The notes under the pieces are model-generated. The model saw nothing but the letters and a program-made list of their open reading frames with translations, was not told where the DNA came from and ran no database searches. Shown one piece after another: positions 63,382 through 64,000 of a stretch of DNA of 64,000 bases. Position numbers and translations under genes: made by a program. This stretch comes from an uncultured Rhodopila sp. (GTDB lineage Bacteria; Pseudomonadota; Alphaproteobacteria; Acetobacterales; Acetobacteraceae). Position 1 is the stretch's first letter; the number at the start of each line of letters is the position of its first letter. The stretch spans positions 434,001 to 498,000 of the forward strand of contig NZ_CAJATU010000042.1 in NCBI RefSeq assembly GCF_903944925.1, in the 5' to 3' direction.

Positions 63382-64000
63382 ATGCGAATTTCGCCCGGGA
63401 CAATCGTGCTCGGCGTTCTCGGGCTGGCGCTCGCCCCGCCGGCCGCGCTCGCCGCGGAGCCGATCAAGATCGGCGTCATCGCGGAAACCTCGGCGATCAG
63501 CGGCGTCGGCATTCCCAACGCCGCCAAGATGGCCGCCGAGGAGATCAACGCGGCCGGCGGCGTTAACGGGCGGATGATCGAGATCGTGGATTACGACGAC
63601 CATAACTCAGCGGTGGATGCGGTGCGGGCGTTCCAGCGCGCCGCCCAGCAGGACAAGGTTTCCGCGGTCATCGCCAGCTATATCAGTGAGGTGGTACTGG
63701 CGCTGGAGCCCTGGGCCGGGCGGCTGAAGATGCCGATGATCACGCCGGGCGCTGCCAGCAACGAAATCACAAGGCGGGTGCATGACGACTACGATCACCT
63801 GAAATACGTCTTCCACGGCTATTTGGCCTCCACCCAGATCGCCGATGTCGTCTGCGAAGCCGGCAAGACGCTGATGGTCGGCGATTTGCACGCGAAGACC
63901 GCGGTCGTCATGAGCGAGGATGCCGCCTGGACGATCCCGCTGGACGAGGAATACCTGAAATGCCTGCCCGCAAGCGGCATCAAGGTGCTGGACCACATCC
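63382..64000 (+). CDS. Branched-chain amino-acid-type ABC transporter substrate-binding protein (partial)
   Basis: First 206 codons; the gene runs off the right end. Signal peptide (GTIVLGVLGLALAPPAALAA), then EPIKIGVIAETSAISGVG, the LivJ/LivK-type opening, AEEINAAGGVNGRMIEIVDY and SAVIASYISEVVLALEPWAG. It belongs to the periplasmic-binding protein type 1 family and supplies amino acids, amides or aromatic acids to a LivHMGF-like permease. GGAAGGGAAG precedes the ATG. The serine hydrolase ends 161 bp upstream. Confidence 0.92.
   Translation, partial: MRISPGTIVLGVLGLALAPPAALAAEPIKIGVIAETSAISGVGIPNAAKMAAEEINAAGGVNGRMIEIVDYDDHNSAVDAVRAFQRAAQQDKVSAVIASYISEVVLALEPWAGRLKMPMITPGAASNEITRRVHDDYDHLKYVFHGYLASTQIADVVCEAGKTLMVGDLHAKTAVVMSEDAAWTIPLDEEYLKCLPASGIKVLDHI

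Overview
This 64 kb window is one contiguous, GC-rich chromosomal segment of an alphaproteobacterium. The housekeeping genes (rph-rdgB, hrcA-grpE-dnaK-dnaJ, dapB, metK, trmB, ftsK) look alphaproteobacterial. The accessory content (a periplasmic sorbosone-type dehydrogenase with a diheme cytochrome c, a PEP-CTERM protein, a hybrid CheB-CheR-HWE kinase and GGAAC-N16-CGTT promoter-like sequences) fits Rhodospirillales, most likely Acetobacteraceae. The family assignment is inference; there is no rRNA in the window.

Layout. 1-5.9 kb (minus): moaB, a lytic transglycosylase, a family-4-like uracil-DNA glycosylase, a split thiamine-diphosphate decarboxylase, rdgB and rph. 6-9.9 kb (minus): a small secreted protein, a diheme cytochrome c, a sorbosone-type dehydrogenase and an MHS-type MFS transporter. 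10-16.7 kb: a surface-glycan cluster with a DUF4214-like/methyltransferase protein, a double-GT2 glycosyltransferase preceded by a coupled leader ORF, and a 1082-residue methyltransferase-GT2-GT4 fusion. 16.9-18.7 kb: an orphan TAXI binding protein and a Sel1-type protein. 18.9-24.3 kb: hrcA, grpE, dnaK, dnaJ and chaB. 24.4-28.5 kb: a decayed PemK/MazF module, dapB, metK, trmB and tRNA-Ala(GGC). 29-35 kb: a PEP-CTERM protein, selO, two luciferase-like oxidoreductases (one Tat-exported) and a Rieske/FAD reductase. 35-43.8 kb: an RND pump, two tiny envelope proteins, a GNAT enzyme, a broken ParDE-like module and ftsK. 44-49 kb: transketolase, a CcdB-like remnant, a urate/xanthine-type permease, urate oxidase and a probable small RNA. 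49-57.5 kb: small and hypothetical proteins, a metallophosphoesterase, a lipoprotein, a decayed metallo-beta-lactamase gene, an aldo/keto reductase with an unknown partner, an AI-2E-family protein and a secreted EEP hydrolase. 57.7-64 kb: tRNA-Lys(CTT), a response regulator coupled to a CheB-CheR-PAS-HWE kinase, a serine hydrolase and the start of a branched-chain amino-acid-type binding protein.

How the genes work together. Clear units are the heat-shock chaperone genes (with a sigma-32-like promoter before dnaK and a terminator before dnaJ), the periplasmic dehydrogenase with its cytochrome, the RND permease and adaptor (ATGA overlap), the kinase and response regulator (ATGA overlap), and the urate permease with uricase.

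The most interesting material is mostly between or under the genes. It includes a candidate small RNA with a CU-rich stretch and a strong terminator, two EcfG-type promoter-like sites placed before a Tat-exported FGD2-like enzyme and the hybrid kinase, three toxin-type genes that are all broken or truncated while two still have intact antitoxins, paired palindromes resembling REPINs, a histidine-rich PEP-CTERM protein without a normal signal peptide, and a leader ORF fused by ATGA to a glycosyltransferase. I see no CRISPR array, integrase, transposase or phage structural gene.
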